Positions 1-6,981 of a DNA stretch of 8,521 nucleotides are shown in pieces. The notes under the pieces are model-generated. The model was not told the DNA's origin and searched no databases. It saw only the letters and a list, made by a program, of their open reading frames with translations. The translations under genes and the position numbers were made by a program. The stretch covers positions 1 to 8,521 of the forward strand of contig JAJZWW010000116.1 in NCBI GenBank assembly GCA_021846485.1, given 5' to 3'. The first letter of the stretch is position 1. Each line of letters starts with the position of its first letter. This DNA is from Actinomycetes bacterium (lineage in GTDB: Bacteria; Actinomycetota; Acidimicrobiia; Acidimicrobiales; Palsa-688).

Positions 1-4
1 AGCT

Positions 5-28
5 GGGGAGCGGGGAGCGGGGGGGGGG
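5..28 (+). other. G-rich tract with G-quadruplex potential
   Basis: Three G runs of 4, 4 and 10 bases (5-8, 12-15, 19-28) are separated by 3-base AGC spacers. This meets the usual intramolecular G-quadruplex pattern, because the last run can supply two of the four G blocks. It is non-coding and lies immediately before the tandem repeat at 28-62. Such a tract at a sequence start is also a common place for an assembly to break. Confidence 0.5.
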
Positions 29-62
29 TGAACTGGGTGCACTGGGGTGAACTGGGTGCACT
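28..62. repeat. 19-bp tandem repeat, nearly two copies
   Basis: The 16-bp word GTGAACTGGGTGCACT occurs at 28-43 and again at 47-62, with GGG between, giving a 19-bp period. The second copy ends in CAA instead of continuing. The repeat lies in non-coding DNA and forms the left half of the larger palindromic structure at 33-113. Confidence 0.8.
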
Positions 63-113
63 CAATGCCCGATTCGGGGGTCGAACGCACCCGGTTCGGC
101 TTTACGCACCCAG
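33..113. repeat. 81-bp imperfect palindrome
   Basis: Position i pairs with position 146-i around a centre at base 73. The innermost arms are CCCGA/TCGGG (68-72 with 74-78). The middle arms are 49-59 with 87-97, 11 pairs including one G-T. The outer arms are CTGGGTGC at 33-40 with GCACCCAG at 106-113, 8 perfect pairs. Unpaired internal loops lie between. The motif GGGTGC appears twice on the left, and its complement GCACCC twice on the right, each 19 bp apart. The palindrome ends about 15 bp before the recognisable acyl-CoA synthetase homology begins. No transposase or integrase is nearby. Confidence 0.65.
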
Positions 114-128
114 CATCCACACCCGGCC

Positions 129-257
129 CGACCGGGCTACAAGGTCCCCAAGAGGGTCGAGCTGGGCGACTCCCTCCCGCGCACCGCCACCGGCAAGCTG
201 AAGAAGTTCAAGCTGCGCCAGCCGTACTGGGGGGGCCGGGACCGCCAGGTCAACTGA
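129..257 (+). pseudogene. 3' fragment of an acyl-CoA synthetase (AMP-binding family)
   Basis: The last 42 residues before the TGA at 255-257 read like the extreme C terminus of an AMP-forming acyl-CoA synthetase: GYKVPKRVEL, then LPRTATGKLKKFKLR. The latter contains the A10 motif, whose lysine (the K of TGKLKK) is the adenylation-catalytic lysine in this superfamily. The final PYWGGRDRQVN matches the tail of fatty-acyl-CoA ligases. The intact enzyme would be about 500-550 residues and activates carboxylic acids to acyl-CoA via acyl-AMP. Upstream of about base 123 no frame resembles the family, and the frame is closed by a TGA at 48-50. The gene is therefore truncated by the palindromic DNA at 33-113, or the first 120 bases are a misjoined contig end. 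The fragment itself is clear. Whether it is a genuine pseudogene cannot be told from this window. Confidence 0.75.
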
Positions 258-273
258 GCCGAGCTGAGCGCCT

Positions 274-288
274 CGGGCCGTGCGCCCG
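274..288 (+). terminator. GC-rich hairpin after the acyl-CoA synthetase fragment
   Basis: CGGGC (274-278) and GCCCG (284-288) form a 5-bp stem with a 5-base loop, 16 bases after the stop codon at 257. An alternative larger fold pairs CCTCGG-CCG (271-280, one bulged G) with CGGCCGAGG (300-308). There is no T tract, so intrinsic termination is only possible. Confidence 0.25.
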
Positions 289-341
289 GCGGCGGAACCC
301 GGCCGAGGTGGTCTTCCCGGGCGCTCGTCCCAGCCCCGTCT

Positions 342-379
342 CGGCTCGGAACCGACCTCCACGGCTCGGAACCGACCTC
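342..379. repeat. 18-bp tandem repeat with inner dyad, period 20
   Basis: CGGCTCGGAACCGACCTC occurs at 342-359 and again, identical, at 362-379. Each copy contains TCGG-AA-CCGA (345-354 and 365-374), a dyad whose two occurrences are exactly 20 bp apart, about two helical turns. The array sits in the convergent gap and ends 4 bases short of the putA stop codon at 383-385. Exact repetition plus internal symmetry suggests a protein-binding or REP-like element rather than chance. No function is known. Confidence 0.75.
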
Positions 380-382
380 TAC

Positions 383-3300
383 TCAGTCCCGGGCAGGAGC
401 GCTGATGGCCCGCACCACGCCGTCGTAGCGGCCGGTGAGGTTGCCGTGACGGTGGAGGGTGATGCTCAGTGCCTGCTCGCGCACCCAGCGCAGGACCTCC
501 ACCCCCGGGTCGGCCACCACCGGCGCGGTGTCGACCCAGACCCCCCGGTCGTGGACCTCGAGGAGGGTGGCCTCGTCCACTTCGCCGAGGATCCTGACCT
601 TGTCCCAGCCGCTGGCCCCGGCCCGGGCCACGAAGGAGCCGTCGTCTTCGACGGTGTGGGCTCCCGTCCGGGGCTCGGGGCTGCTGACGGTGACCTCGGT
701 GCCGGCGGCTCGGGCCGCTGCCAGGGTCAGCTCCAGGTCCCGGTCGTCGACTCCCCCGTCGGTTCGCAGCAGCACGCAGCGCAGCGGCAGGTGGCGGGCG
801 ATGTTGGCCTCGGCCGCCAGCCCGCTCGGGTCGGCGGGAGCGAGCGCGCTGCGCAGCTGGCGCGCCACTGCCGAGCCGAAGTCGTCCGCCGATCCCTCCC
901 AGGATCCCTGCCAGGTCCCCAGGCTGGCGACGTAGTGCGTGCCGCCGGCCTTGGCGCCGGGGCCGACCACCGAGCGCTTCCAGCCGCCGAAGGGCTGGCG
1001 GCGGACGATCGCCCCGGTGGTGTGGCGGTTGACGTAGAGGTTGCCGGCATGGACCCGCTCGACCCAGTGGGTGATCTCGGCGGGGTCGAGGCTGTGCAGG
1101 CCGGCGGTGAGGCCGTAGGCGGGCTGGTTCTGCCAGGCGATGGCCTGGTCGAGGTCGGCGGCGCGCATGACCCCGAGCACCGGGCCGAAGCACTCGGTGA
1201 GGTGAAAGGGCGACCCGGGCGTGACCCCGAGCTTGATGCCCGGCGACCACAGGTGCGGGTTGCCCGGGTCCGGTTGCGGCTCGAGCAGCCAGTGCTCCCC
1301 AGGCCCGAGGTGCGTCAGGGCGTCGGCCAGGGCGCCTTCCGCCGGCCGGATGAGCGGGCCGATGGTGGTGGTCGGGTCCCACGCCGGCCCGGGTCGCAGG
1401 GTGGCGGCCGCGTCGGCCAGCTGGCGACGGAAGCGCGGGTCGTCGTACACCGACGTCTCGACGATCGCCAGGCTGGCCGCCGAGCACTTCTGCCCACCGT
1501 GGCCGAAGGCCGAGCGCACCAGGTCGGCGACGGCGTGGTCGAGGTCGGCGGCAGCGGTCACGACCATGGCGTTCTTCCCGCTCGTCTCGGCGTGCAGCGC
1601 CAGGCCGGGTCTCCAGCCGAGGAACATCCTCGCGGTCTCCCACGACCCGGTGAGCACCACGGCGTCGACGTCGGGGTGGGTCACCAGCCGCTTGCCCGCG
1701 TCGTCGTCGGCGCAGGGGACGAACTGCAGCGCGGAGCGGGGCACCCCGCCGTCCCAGCACGCCTCGGCCAGCCCGTGGGCGATGGCCACGGTCTCCGGGG
1801 CGGGCTTGAGCACCACCGTGTTGCCGGCGGCCAGCGCTGCGAGCACGCCGCCGGCGGGGATCGCGAGGGGGAAGTTCCAGGGGGGCACCACCGCGACGGT
1901 CCCGTAGGGGCGGAACCGGTCGCCGGCGGAGTCCAGTTCGGCGGCCCCCCCGGCGTAGAAGCGGGCGAAGTCGACCGCCTCGGACACCTCGGGGTCCGAC
2001 TCGGCGAAGATCTTCCCTCCGTCGTAGGCCATGAGGGCCACCATCTCGCCCCGGCGCTCCGCCAGGGTGTCCCCGACCGCGCGGAGGACCTTGGCGCGGG
2101 CGGCTCCGGGGGTGGACGCCCAACCCTCCCGGCCGGCCGCGGCCGCGGCGACCGCCCGGTCGACGAGGTCCACCGGTGCCTGCACGAAGCGGTAGGCGAG
2201 CCGGTGGGGGTCGGAGGGGTCGACCCCTCGGCCCTCTGCCGGCGCAGTCACCGGCTCGCCGTCGACGACGGCCGGCACGGCGTGGTCCTCGCCCCAGGGT
2301 CGCCGTCCCAGGTGGGTGGCGAGCCACTCCCGGTTGACCGCCCGGGTCAGGTCGGTGTCGGGCTCGTTGGCGAACCGCTCCGGCGCGCCGGCCAGGCGGG
2401 TGCGGTCCTGGGTGCGCCTGGTCGGGACCGGCGGTCGGTGCCGGTCGGCCACCGCGGCTTCGAAGCGGCGGCGCTCGGCCTCCCAGGCGGGGGACCCGAC
2501 CCGCAGGGTGAACTGGTTGCGCAGGAAGTTGTCGGGGGCGGTGTTCTCGTCGAAGCGTCGCACCAGGTAGGCGATGGCCGACTCGTGGTCGGCCCGGGCG
2601 ACGATCGGGGCGTAGAGCAGGAGCCCCCCGGCGGCGTCGCGGACGGGCGCGGCGGCGGAGCCGGCCATGCCCTCCAGCATCTCCACCTCCAGCATCCCCG
2701 CGACGCCGCGCTGCTCGGCGACGCTCAGCGCCCAGGCCAGCTCGAAGAGGTTGTGGCTGGCCGCACCGACCCTGAGCGTGTCGGCGTTGGCCGGGTCGAG
2801 CACGACGTCGAGCATCCGCTTGTAGTTGGCGTCGACCTCCGCCTTGGTGGCGAAGGGAGCCTGCTCCCAGCCGGCGAGCTCGGCTTCGACCTTCTCCATC
2901 GCCAGGTTGGCGCCCTTCACGATCCGCACCTTCGCCCGTCCGCCCCCCCCCTCCCGGCGGTGGCGGGACCAGTCGACCAGGTCGGCGAGCACCGGCAGGG
3001 AGTCGGGGATGTACGCCTGCAGCACGATCCCGGCGTCCAGGCCCCGGTAGGCGGGCTCGGAGAGCACCGAGCGGAACACCGCCACCGTGAGCTCCAGGTC
3101 CCGGTACTCCTCCATGTCGAGGTTCACGAACTTGGCCGGCGTCGCCTCGAGCGCGGCGTCGTAGAGGCGCCGCAGCCGGCCGGCGACCCGCTCGACCTCC
3201 CGGTCGAAAGCGGCCGGGTTGACCTGGGCGCAGATCGAGGTGACCTTCACCGAGACGTAGTCCACGTCCGGTCTGCGCAGCAGGCGCAGGACCCCCTCGA

Positions 3301-3799
3301 GGCGCCGGTCGGCCTCATCGTCGCCGAGGATCGCCTCGCCGAGGAGGTTCAAGTTGAGCCGGATGCCCTCGGCCCGCCTCCGGGCCAGGTGCCGCTCGAG
3401 CGGTCTCGGCTCGGCGGCCACCACGTAGTCGGCCAGCTCGGCGCGCAGGCGGGCCGCCACCAGGGGCATGACGACGGAGGGGGCTCGCTCGGCTGCCACC
3501 GCCCCGGCCCGGAGCAGCAGCCGGTCGGAGGGGGTGAGGAAGCGGGGTGAGCCGACCCCGTCGGCCAGCGACCGCAGGTGCCGGGCGCCCCGACGGGGAT
3601 CGCGGATGCGCAGCACCTCGTCGGTGAGGGCGATGGTGAAGGCCAGCCCGGCTGGATCGTCGAGGAGCCTCGCCACCCGGGCCTGGGCGGACCGCTCCCG
3701 CCGTCCGCGGGTCGCGTCCGCCCCTTCCTGGAGCCGCTCGGCCAGCCGGATCGCCCGGCCCACCAGCTCCCCGTCGTCCACCACGTCCGCGTCGGCCAC
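383..3799 (-). CDS. putA: Bifunctional proline dehydrogenase / L-glutamate gamma-semialdehyde dehydrogenase (PutA)
   Basis: This 1138-residue enzyme converts proline to glutamate: FAD-dependent oxidation to pyrroline-5-carboxylate, then NAD-dependent oxidation. The proline dehydrogenase barrel spans roughly residues 50-430 and shows LNLLGEAILG (150-159), YVSVKVTSI (181-189), the FAD-contacting RIVKGA (292-297) and the substrate-binding RRFDENTAPDNFLR (414-427). The aldehyde dehydrogenase domain, about 480-960, has PPWNFPLAIPAG (639-650), ETSGKN with catalytic Glu738, GQKCSAAS with catalytic Cys772, and ECFGPVLG (869-876). Residues 960-1138 form the C-terminal ALDH-like accessory domain of long PutAs, including LRWVREQALS (1103-1112). 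No N-terminal ribbon-helix-helix DNA-binding domain is present, so it is not the autorepressor type. I chose GTG at 3797-3799 because an upstream promoter-like TACGCT suggests a leaderless start; GTGs at 3782-3784 and 3779-3781 are alternatives. The frame stays open far upstream into the helicase gene, but that part has no PutA-like sequence. The long antisense frames over the gene are shadows. Confidence 0.95.
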   Translation of the reverse strand: MADADVVDDGELVGRAIRLAERLQEGADATRGRRERSAQARVARLLDDPAGLAFTIALTDEVLRIRDPRRGARHLRSLADGVGSPRFLTPSDRLLLRAGAVAAERAPSVVMPLVAARLRAELADYVVAAEPRPLERHLARRRAEGIRLNLNLLGEAILGDDEADRRLEGVLRLLRRPDVDYVSVKVTSICAQVNPAAFDREVERVAGRLRRLYDAALEATPAKFVNLDMEEYRDLELTVAVFRSVLSEPAYRGLDAGIVLQAYIPDSLPVLADLVDWSRHRREGGGGRAKVRIVKGANLAMEKVEAELAGWEQAPFATKAEVDANYKRMLDVVLDPANADTLRVGAASHNLFELAWALSVAEQRGVAGMLEVEMLEGMAGSAAAPVRDAAGGLLLYAPIVARADHESAIAYLVRRFDENTAPDNFLRNQFTLRVGSPAWEAERRRFEAAVADRHRPPVPTRRTQDRTRLAGAPERFANEPDTDLTRAVNREWLATHLGRRPWGEDHAVPAVVDGEPVTAPAEGRGVDPSDPHRLAYRFVQAPVDLVDRAVAAAAAGREGWASTPGAARAKVLRAVGDTLAERRGEMVALMAYDGGKIFAESDPEVSEAVDFARFYAGGAAELDSAGDRFRPYGTVAVVPPWNFPLAIPAGGVLAALAAGNTVVLKPAPETVAIAHGLAEACWDGGVPRSALQFVPCADDDAGKRLVTHPDVDAVVLTGSWETARMFLGWRPGLALHAETSGKNAMVVTAAADLDHAVADLVRSAFGHGGQKCSAASLAIVETSVYDDPRFRRQLADAAATLRPGPAWDPTTTIGPLIRPAEGALADALTHLGPGEHWLLEPQPDPGNPHLWSPGIKLGVTPGSPFHLTECFGPVLGVMRAADLDQAIAWQNQPAYGLTAGLHSLDPAEITHWVERVHAGNLYVNRHTTGAIVRRQPFGGWKRSVVGPGAKAGGTHYVASLGTWQGSWEGSADDFGSAVARQLRSALAPADPSGLAAEANIARHLPLRCVLLRTDGGVDDRDLELTLAAARAAGTEVTVSSPEPRTGAHTVEDDGSFVARAGASGWDKVRILGEVDEATLLEVHDRGVWVDTAPVVADPGVEVLRWVREQALSITLHRHGNLTGRYDGVVRAISAPARD

Positions 3800-3806
3800 G
3801 GCATCG

Positions 3807-3812
3807 AGCGTA
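3807..3812 (-). promoter_or_regulatory. Possible -10 element of putA (leaderless)
   Basis: On the minus strand TACGCT (fits TANNNT) ends 7 bases before the GTG chosen as the putA start. That is the spacing expected when transcription begins at the start codon itself. No purine-rich ribosome binding site precedes the GTG, which agrees with a leaderless message. There is no convincing -35 box. It lies in the 93-bp divergent gap shared with the helicase gene. Confidence 0.3.
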
Positions 3813-3892
3813 CCGGTGCCGGTCTGATCGGGGCAGCCCGCTGGCCGGCCGAGCCTGGCGGCGCGGCCCGGGTCCTGCGGCACAGTGGTGAG

Positions 3893-6448
3893 GTGAGCGA
3901 CGGAGACGCCCTCGCCGGGATCGCCCCCGGCGGCACCGGAGCAGACGAGGCGTTCGCCGCGCTCGTCACCTGGGTCGACTCCCAGGACCTGTCGCTGTAC
4001 CCGGCCCAGGAAGAGGCCCTCCTGGAGGTCTTCGCCGGCTCGCACCTGATCCTCAACACCCCGACGGGGTCGGGCAAGAGCCTGGTCGCCCTCGGGGCCC
4101 ACGTCGCCGCGCTGGCGGCCGGACGTCGCAGCTTCTACACCGCGCCGATCAAGGCCCTGGTCTCGGAGAAGTTCTTCGCCCTCTGCGATCAGCTCGGAGC
4201 GGCGCGCGTCGGGATGCTGACCGGTGACGCCACCATCAACCCGCAGGCGCCGGTGGTGTGCGCGACAGCGGAGATCGTCGCCAACATGGCGCTGCGCTCG
4301 GGGGCTTCGGCGCGGCTCGACCAGGTCGTGATGGACGAGTTCCACTACTACGGGGACCCCGACCGGGGATGGGCATGGCAGGTGCCCCTGCTCGAGCTGA
4401 CCGGCGCGCAGTTCGTCCTCATGTCGGCGACCCTCGGGGACACGACCAGGATCGAAGAGGGGCTGCGCCGTCGCAGCGGCCGTCCGGTCGCGGTGGTGCG
4501 CTCCGTCACCCGACCGGTCCCCCTCCGCTTCGAGTACCGCCGGACACCTCTGCACGAGACCGTCGAGGAGCTGCTCGCCTCCGACCAGTCTCCGCTCTAC
4601 GTGGTCCACTTCACCCAGGCGGCCGCGGTCGCCCAGGCGCAGGCGCTGACGTCGGCGTCGGTCACCACCCGGTCGGAGCGGGAGGCGATCGCCGAGGCGG
4701 TCTCGGGGTTCCGTTTCGCCCCCGGCTTCGGCAGGACGCTCGCCAGGCTGGTGCGCCACGGGATCGGCGTGCACCACGGAGGGATGCTCCCCAAGTACCG
4801 GCGCCTGGTCGAACGGCTCACCCAGGCAGGGCACTTACGGGTGGTGGTCGGCACCGACACCCTCGGGGTGGGCGTCAACCTCCCGCTGCGGACCGTCGTG
4901 CTCACCGGCCTGGCCAAGTACGACGGGACGACTCAGAGGCTGCTCACCGCCCGGGAGCTGCACCAGATCGCCGGGCGGGCGGGGCGGGCGGGCTTCGACA
5001 CCTCCGGGCTGGTGGTGGTCCAGGCGCCCGAGCACGTGATCGACAACGAGCGGGCAGTGGAGAAGGCGGCCGGAGACCCGAAGAAGCTGAGGCGCATCGT
5101 CCGATCCCAGCCCCCCCGGGGCTTCGTGCCCTGGGACGAGGCAGTCTACGAGCGACTGGTGGCCGCGCCACCCGAGCCGCTGCGCGGGCAGCTGCGGGTG
5201 AGCAACGGGATGCTGCTCGCGGTGCTCGACCGGCCCGGCGACGGCTGCGGCGCGCTGCGCCACCTCCTCGTCGACAACGACGAGGACCGCCCCGCCCAGC
5301 GCCGGCTCGTCCGCCGAAGCGTGGCGCTCTACCGCTCCCTGCTCGACGTCGGCGCCCTGGAGCGCCTCGAAGAGCCCGACGCCAAGGGTCGCCGCGTCCG
5401 GGTGACCACCGACCTGCAGGACGACTTCGCCCTCGACGACCCACTCAGCCCCTGGCTGCTGGAGGCGGTGCCGCTGCTCGACCGGGCTGCGCCGACCCAC
5501 GCGCTGGACGTGACCAGCCTCGTGGAGGCCACCCTCGACGACCCGAGGGTGATCCTTGCCGCGCAGCTGGAGGCGCTACGCAAGGAGGTGCTCGCCGAGC
5601 TGAAGGCGCAGGGCGTCGACTACGAGGAGCGCATCGAGGTGCTCGACCGCCTCGAGCACCCCAAGCCGCTGCGGGACTGGACCTACGACTCGTTCAACTC
5701 CTACCGGTCCCGCCATCCCTGGGCGGCGGACTACGACATCCGACCCAAGTCGGTCGCGCGCGACCTGGCGGAGCGGGCGATGACCTTCGGCGAGTACGTC
5801 GCCCACTACGGGCTGGCCCGCTCCGAGGGCCTGCTGCTGCGCTACCTGAGCGACGTGTACAAGGCGCTGGTGCGCAGCGTGCCCGAGGACGACAAGACCG
5901 AGGACCTCCTGGATCTCACCGAGTGGCTGGGGGAGCTGGTCCGACAGGTCGACTCCTCGCTCGTCGACGAGTGGCGCCGCCTAGGCGAGCTCGTCGGTGC
6001 CGACCCAGGCGGGGTCGCCGAGGGGGAGGAGGGCGCCGGCCATGGGGTCACCGGCGAGGGGGAGGGTCCGCCGGTGACCGCCAACCTGCGGGCCTTCCGG
6101 GTGATGGTCCGCAACGCGGCCTTCCGCCGGGTGGAGCTCGCCTCCCGCCGGGACATCACCGGCTTGGCCGCCGCGGAGGGTGCCGGCGGCTGGGCGGCGT
6201 CCAGGTGGGGAGAAGTCCTCGACGGCTACTACACCGAGCACCAGGCGATCGCCACGGGGCCCGGTGCACGCTCCGGCGCCTGGCACCGAGTCGACGAGCA
6301 GCCGGGCCAGTGGGTGGTCCACCAGGTCCTCGACGACCCGGAGGGCTGGCACGACGCGGTCCTGGTCGGCCGGGTGGACCTGGCCGACTCGGACGCTGCG
6401 GGCGAGCCGGTATGGCGCACCGAGGCTCTGGTGGTCCACGGAGGGTGA
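3893..6448 (+). CDS. Ski2-like DEAD/DEAH-box helicase with DUF3516 C-terminal region
   Basis: This 851-residue superfamily 2 ATP-dependent helicase probably acts on RNA, by similarity to Ski2-like enzymes. The N-terminal RecA domain carries a Q-motif-like LYPAQEEAL (35-43), Walker A TPTGSGKS (56-63), the APIKALV motif (84-90), the DEFH Walker B box (148-151) and SAT (178-180). The second RecA domain has VVVGTDTLGVGVNLP (317-331) and motif VI HQIAGRAGRAGFD (357-369), all intact. Residues from about 390 to the end match the length and character of DUF3516. A Gly/Glu-rich flexible linker lies near 701-725, followed by a terminal block of about 120 residues. The GTG at 3893 gives an N terminus of the size seen in relatives, and no earlier in-frame start lies outside putA. 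A weak CACAGT 6 bases upstream could be a leaderless -10. The substrate of this family is not established. The specific RNA role is inference. Confidence 0.93.
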   Translation: MSDGDALAGIAPGGTGADEAFAALVTWVDSQDLSLYPAQEEALLEVFAGSHLILNTPTGSGKSLVALGAHVAALAAGRRSFYTAPIKALVSEKFFALCDQLGAARVGMLTGDATINPQAPVVCATAEIVANMALRSGASARLDQVVMDEFHYYGDPDRGWAWQVPLLELTGAQFVLMSATLGDTTRIEEGLRRRSGRPVAVVRSVTRPVPLRFEYRRTPLHETVEELLASDQSPLYVVHFTQAAAVAQAQALTSASVTTRSEREAIAEAVSGFRFAPGFGRTLARLVRHGIGVHHGGMLPKYRRLVERLTQAGHLRVVVGTDTLGVGVNLPLRTVVLTGLAKYDGTTQRLLTARELHQIAGRAGRAGFDTSGLVVVQAPEHVIDNERAVEKAAGDPKKLRRIVRSQPPRGFVPWDEAVYERLVAAPPEPLRGQLRVSNGMLLAVLDRPGDGCGALRHLLVDNDEDRPAQRRLVRRSVALYRSLLDVGALERLEEPDAKGRRVRVTTDLQDDFALDDPLSPWLLEAVPLLDRAAPTHALDVTSLVEATLDDPRVILAAQLEALRKEVLAELKAQGVDYEERIEVLDRLEHPKPLRDWTYDSFNSYRSRHPWAADYDIRPKSVARDLAERAMTFGEYVAHYGLARSEGLLLRYLSDVYKALVRSVPEDDKTEDLLDLTEWLGELVRQVDSSLVDEWRRLGELVGADPGGVAEGEEGAGHGVTGEGEGPPVTANLRAFRVMVRNAAFRRVELASRRDITGLAAAEGAGGWAASRWGEVLDGYYTEHQAIATGPGARSGAWHRVDEQPGQWVVHQVLDDPEGWHDAVLVGRVDLADSDAAGEPVWRTEALVVHGG

Positions 6449-6479
6449 GGCGCGACGCTGCCCGGTCGTCCGACGCCGG

Positions 6480-6485
6480 TAGATT
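6480..6485 (+). promoter_or_regulatory. Possible -10 element of the DUF2510-like gene
   Basis: TAGATT, a good match to TANNNT, ends 8 bases before the ATG at 6494 in the short gap after the helicase. No Shine-Dalgarno sequence lies in between, so a leaderless or near-leaderless transcript is suggested. No clear -35 box is visible. Confidence 0.4.
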
Positions 6486-6493
6486 TGTCACCG

Positions 6494-6835
6494 ATGAGCT
6501 TCACCACCCTTGCGGTGATCGGCGCAGTGGTGTTCGGGTTGCTCGGTGCGCTCGTCGGGCGGGCCAAGGGCCGCCCGGGGACCGGAGCGGCCCTCGGGTT
6601 CTTCCTCGGCGTGTTCGGGCTGCTGATCATCGCGTTGATCCCCCGCCGCTACACGCCGCCCCCGGTCGTGGCTGCGCCGGCCTACCCCGTCCCACCCCCG
6701 CCGGTGGTGCCTGCCCAGTGGGCTCCCGACCCGAGTGGACGCCACGAGCAACGTTGGTGGGACGGCAAGGGGTGGAGCGAGCACGTGGTCGACGGCGGGG
6801 TCAGGGGCGTCGACCCGCTCGAGCCGACCGGCTGA
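6494..6835 (+). CDS. Small two-helix membrane protein with DUF2510-like C-terminal motif
   Basis: This 113-residue protein has two hydrophobic segments at about residues 5-22 and 33-49, joined by a short basic, Gly-rich turn (RAKGRPGTG, residues 23-31). A proline-rich stretch follows (about 54-75). The C-terminal block contains WAPDPSGRHEQRWWDGKGW and then EHV, which fits the DUF2510 pattern of a DP-G core, R-WWDG and W-EHV found in many actinobacterial membrane proteins. The likely topology is a helical hairpin with the Pro-rich linker and DUF2510-like tail on the cytoplasmic side, but this is inference. The gene starts 45 bases after the helicase stop. I chose ATG at 6494 over the TTG at 6485 because ATG is stronger and TAGATT stands just upstream. 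The function of DUF2510 is unknown. The codon-level GC pattern supports a real gene. Confidence 0.85.
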   Translation: MSFTTLAVIGAVVFGLLGALVGRAKGRPGTGAALGFFLGVFGLLIIALIPRRYTPPPVVAAPAYPVPPPPVVPAQWAPDPSGRHEQRWWDGKGWSEHVVDGGVRGVDPLEPTG

Positions 6836-6911
6836 TCCACCCGCCGGCGCCCGTCGGAGCGGAGATGCCCTCGAGCAGGTAGCCGACGCCGGCGGCGGAC
6901 TGCTCCGGGCT

Positions 6912-6943
6912 GGTGAGCTCGCCGCCTCCACGGCGAGCTCACC
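6912..6943 (+). terminator. Perfect 13-bp-stem hairpin, loop CCTCCA
   Basis: GGTGAGCTCGCCG (6912-6924) and its exact reverse complement (6931-6943) flank a 6-base loop, CCTCCA. It is the strongest short hairpin in the window, 76 bases after the stop of the DUF2510-like gene and 102 before the next ATG. No T run follows, so it may be a terminator of the high-GC type, an RNA-processing structure or a cis-regulatory element. The loop is an exact complement of TGGAGG at 7031-7036. Confidence 0.55.
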
Positions 6944-6981
6944 CTCATCGCCCGAGCCCCTATCCCTGCCGGGACGCCTGT

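Noticed and set aside
81..99. TCGAAC...GTTCGG as an SOS (LexA) box
   Set aside because: The half-sites are 7 bases apart, not the 4 of the actinobacterial box, one half-site has a mismatch, and no gene start follows. It is explained by the larger palindrome.
33..113. Palindrome as an integron attC site
   Set aside because: The core GTTRRRY / RYYYAAC boxes are absent, and there is no integrase or cassette-like array.
47..3550. A 1167-codon open frame on the + strand opposite putA
   Set aside because: It is antisense to a gene with complete catalytic motifs. Its translation is low-complexity and has no recognisable domain; long antisense frames are expected in very GC-rich coding DNA.
3800..4834. 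Upstream extension of the putA frame to 4834
   Set aside because: The extension lies antisense to the helicase core motifs, has no PutA-like sequence, and would overlap the helicase gene by about 940 bp.
4258..6882. An 874-codon + strand frame overlapping the helicase
   Set aside because: It is an Arg/Pro/Gly/Ala-rich frame-shifted shadow of the helicase gene without any motif.
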